Origin: Candidatus Contendibacter odensensis
GTDB taxonomy: Bacteria > Pseudomonadota > Gammaproteobacteria > Competibacterales > Competibacteraceae
Length of the DNA: 64,000 nt
Reading direction: 5' to 3'
NCBI GenBank assembly: GCA_002747185.1
Contig: PDTV01000009.1
Span: 1-64,000, forward strand
Each line of letters begins with the position of its first letter. The first letter of the stretch is position 1. Positions 61,987 to 64,000 of this stretch are shown piece by piece. The notes under the pieces were generated by a model. It made no database searches. It saw only the letters and a list, made by a program, of their open reading frames with translations, and was not told the origin of the DNA. The position numbers and the translations under genes were made by a program.

Positions 61987-63837
61987 ATGGCAATTACTCA
62001 TGACGGCGCGAATCGTACCCGCAATACCAAACTGTTAAAATGGGTTGATGATATCGCAGATCTGTGCAAACCCGACAAGATTGAATGGGCTGACGGTTCA
62101 CAGGAAGAGTATGACCGGCTGTGCGAATTGATGGTACAGAGCGGTACGTTCATTCGCCTGAACCCTGAAAAGCGTCCCAACAGCTTCCTGTGTCGTTCCG
62201 ACCCCAGCGACGTGGCGCGTGTTGAGGATCGTACCTTTATCTGCAGCAAGACTGCAGAAGAAGCCGGCCCGACCAATAACTGGATGGATCCTGTCGAAAT
62301 GCGCGGTATCCTGAACGGTCTGTTCGATGGCTGTATGAAGGGACGCACCATGTACATCATCCCGTTCAGCATGGGACCGCTGGGTTCTGATATCGCGCAT
62401 ATCGGTATTGAAATCACGGACTCACCGTATGTGGTCACCAACATGCGGATTATGACCCGTATGGGACAGGCGGCGCTGGATGTGCTGGGCAATGATGAAT
62501 TCGTTCCTTGCGTACATACGGTGGGCAAGCCATTGGCGCCGGGTGAGCAAGACGTGGCCTGGCCTTGCAACGACACCAAGTACATCACCCACTTCCCCGA
62601 TACCCGTGAAATCTGGTCGTTTGGTAGTGGTTATGGCGGTAACGCCCTGCTGGGCAAGAAATGCTTCGCGCTGCGCATCGCTTCGGTGATGGCGCGTGAC
62701 GAAGGCTGGCTGGCCGAGCACATGCTGATCCTGGGTGTAGAATCGCCGGAAGGCGAGAAAAGCTACGTGGCAGCGGCCTTCCCCAGCGCTTGCGGCAAGA
62801 CCAACTTCGCCATGCTGATTCCACCAGAGAAGGGTTTTGCAGGTTGGAAGGTGACGACCATTGGTGATGACATCGCCTGGATCAAGCCGAAAAATGGCAA
62901 GTTCTACGCCATTAACCCCGAGGCAGGCTTCTTCGGTGTGGCGCCGGGCACTTCGATGGAGTCCAACCCCAACGCGTTGCTAACCCTTCACTCAAACAGC
63001 ATTTTTACCAATGTCGCCCTGACCGACGATGGTGATGTGTGGTGGGAAGGTATGACGAAAGAGCCGCCAGCCCATCTGATTGACTGGAAGGGTCAGGACT
63101 GGACGCCTGATTGCGGTCGCCCGTCCTCCCATCCGAATTCACGTTTTACCGCGCCGGCTGCACAATGCCCATCCATTGATCCCACCTGGGAAGATCCCGA
63201 AGGTGTGCCGATCAGCGCCATGATCTTTGGCGGTCGTGTCAGCAAGAACTTCCCGTTAGTGTTCCAGTCCTACGATTGGGATCATGGTGTGTATCTGGCT
63301 GCCACTATGGGTTCGGAAGCCACTGCCGCTGCAGTCGGTCAGGCTGCCATGCGTCGTGATCCGATGGCCATGCTGCCGTTCTGCGGCTACAACATGGCTG
63401 ATTATTGGGGCCATTGGCTGAAGATCGGTCGTAACAATGTTGCTACCCCGCCACGTATTTTCCGTGTCAACTGGTTCCGTAAGGATGAAAATGGCAAGTT
63501 CATCTGGCCGGGCTTTGGCGAAAACATGCGCGTTCTGAAGTGGATCGTGGATCGTGTTCAGGGTCGTGGTCTGGGTATCGAAAGCCCGCTGGGCTGGGTG
63601 CCGAGCTACGAAGAGTTGAACTGGGATGGTCTGGAAGGTTTCCCGAAAGACAGTTTCTACAAAATCATGGCGATTAACCGTGAAGTCGCGCGCACGGAAG
63701 CAGAGGAACAGGAAGAGTGGCTCAACAAGTTCGGTGATCACTTGCCGCGTGTGCTGGAAGTTGAGCGTGAGCTTTTATTGTCGCGTATCGATCGTACGCC
63801 TGAAGTTTGGGAGCTGAAGGCCGTTCCCGCAGCGTAA
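61987..63837 (+). CDS. pckG: phosphoenolpyruvate carboxykinase (GTP)
   Basis: [17 protein letters not shown]-loop; [25 protein letters not shown]. Confidence 0.97.
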   Translation: MAITHDGANRTRNTKLLKWVDDIADLCKPDKIEWADGSQEEYDRLCELMVQSGTFIRLNPEKRPNSFLCRSDPSDVARVEDRTFICSKTAEEAGPTNNWMDPVEMRGILNGLFDGCMKGRTMYIIPFSMGPLGSDIAHIGIEITDSPYVVTNMRIMTRMGQAALDVLGNDEFVPCVHTVGKPLAPGEQDVAWPCNDTKYITHFPDTREIWSFGSGYGGNALLGKKCFALRIASVMARDEGWLAEHMLILGVESPEGEKSYVAAAFPSACGKTNFAMLIPPEKGFAGWKVTTIGDDIAWIKPKNGKFYAINPEAGFFGVAPGTSMESNPNALLTLHSNSIFTNVALTDDGDVWWEGMTKEPPAHLIDWKGQDWTPDCGRPSSHPNSRFTAPAAQCPSIDPTWEDPEGVPISAMIFGGRVSKNFPLVFQSYDWDHGVYLAATMGSEATAAAVGQAAMRRDPMAMLPFCGYNMADYWGHWLKIGRNNVATPPRIFRVNWFRKDENGKFIWPGFGENMRVLKWIVDRVQGRGLGIESPLGWVPSYEELNWDGLEGFPKDSFYKIMAINREVARTEAEEQEEWLNKFGDHLPRVLEVERELLLSRIDRTPEVWELKAVPAA

Positions 63838-63897
63838 AGCGTACTTGTAGTTTGCAAGGGCGTAGTCGTCGTATTGAGGCGCACTCACTGCGGTTGT

Positions 63898-63930
63898 AAA
63901 AAAAAGCCGACTCGATGTCGGCTTTTTTAT
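63898..63930 (+). terminator. intrinsic terminator of pckG
   Basis: aaaaaagccgac-tcgat-gtcggcttttttat. Confidence 0.9.
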
Positions 63931-64000
63931 GCCATTTTCTCGCGTCCACCGTAACTATGATGGCTCATGTTCAGAACATGTGCAAAAGGCTAAACTGGGC

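Overview
Window from a gammaproteobacterial chromosome; class III PHA synthase, GTP-type PEPCK and gene order suggest a Thiotrichales/Chromatiales-like organism (inference, low confidence). The right part (about 34.7-64 kb) is mostly housekeeping: bepA-like protease, tusA-like, nitrilase, yhdP-like, rng, maf, rlmH, rsfS, nadD, proA, holA, lptE, leuS, purM, purN, murJ, nusB, ribH, ribBA, ribE, ribD, nrdR, glyA, pckG. The middle (28-34.4 kb) is a PHA locus (phaB, phaR, phaC, phaE) with a large LRV-repeat protein overlapping phaE. The left part (about 3.5-25.2 kb, minus strand) is accessory: a cluster with a J-domain protein, an SrfB-like actin/Hsp70-fold ATPase, a DUF3592-like membrane protein, an SrfC-like P-loop protein, a proline-rich bitopic protein, an orphan TAXI binding protein, a possible SrfA-like bitopic protein and small envelope proteins. 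It is interrupted by what looks like a fossil composite transposon (6399-14366): two directly oriented IS4-type copies flanking an RND efflux + potassium-channel operon, with an exact 9-bp repeat (atttttgtc) abutting both outer ends. The best candidates for something undescribed are the J-domain/SrfB/DUF3592/SrfC envelope system and the LRV protein coupled to PhaE-PhaC. No searches were run; family assignments come from motif recognition.
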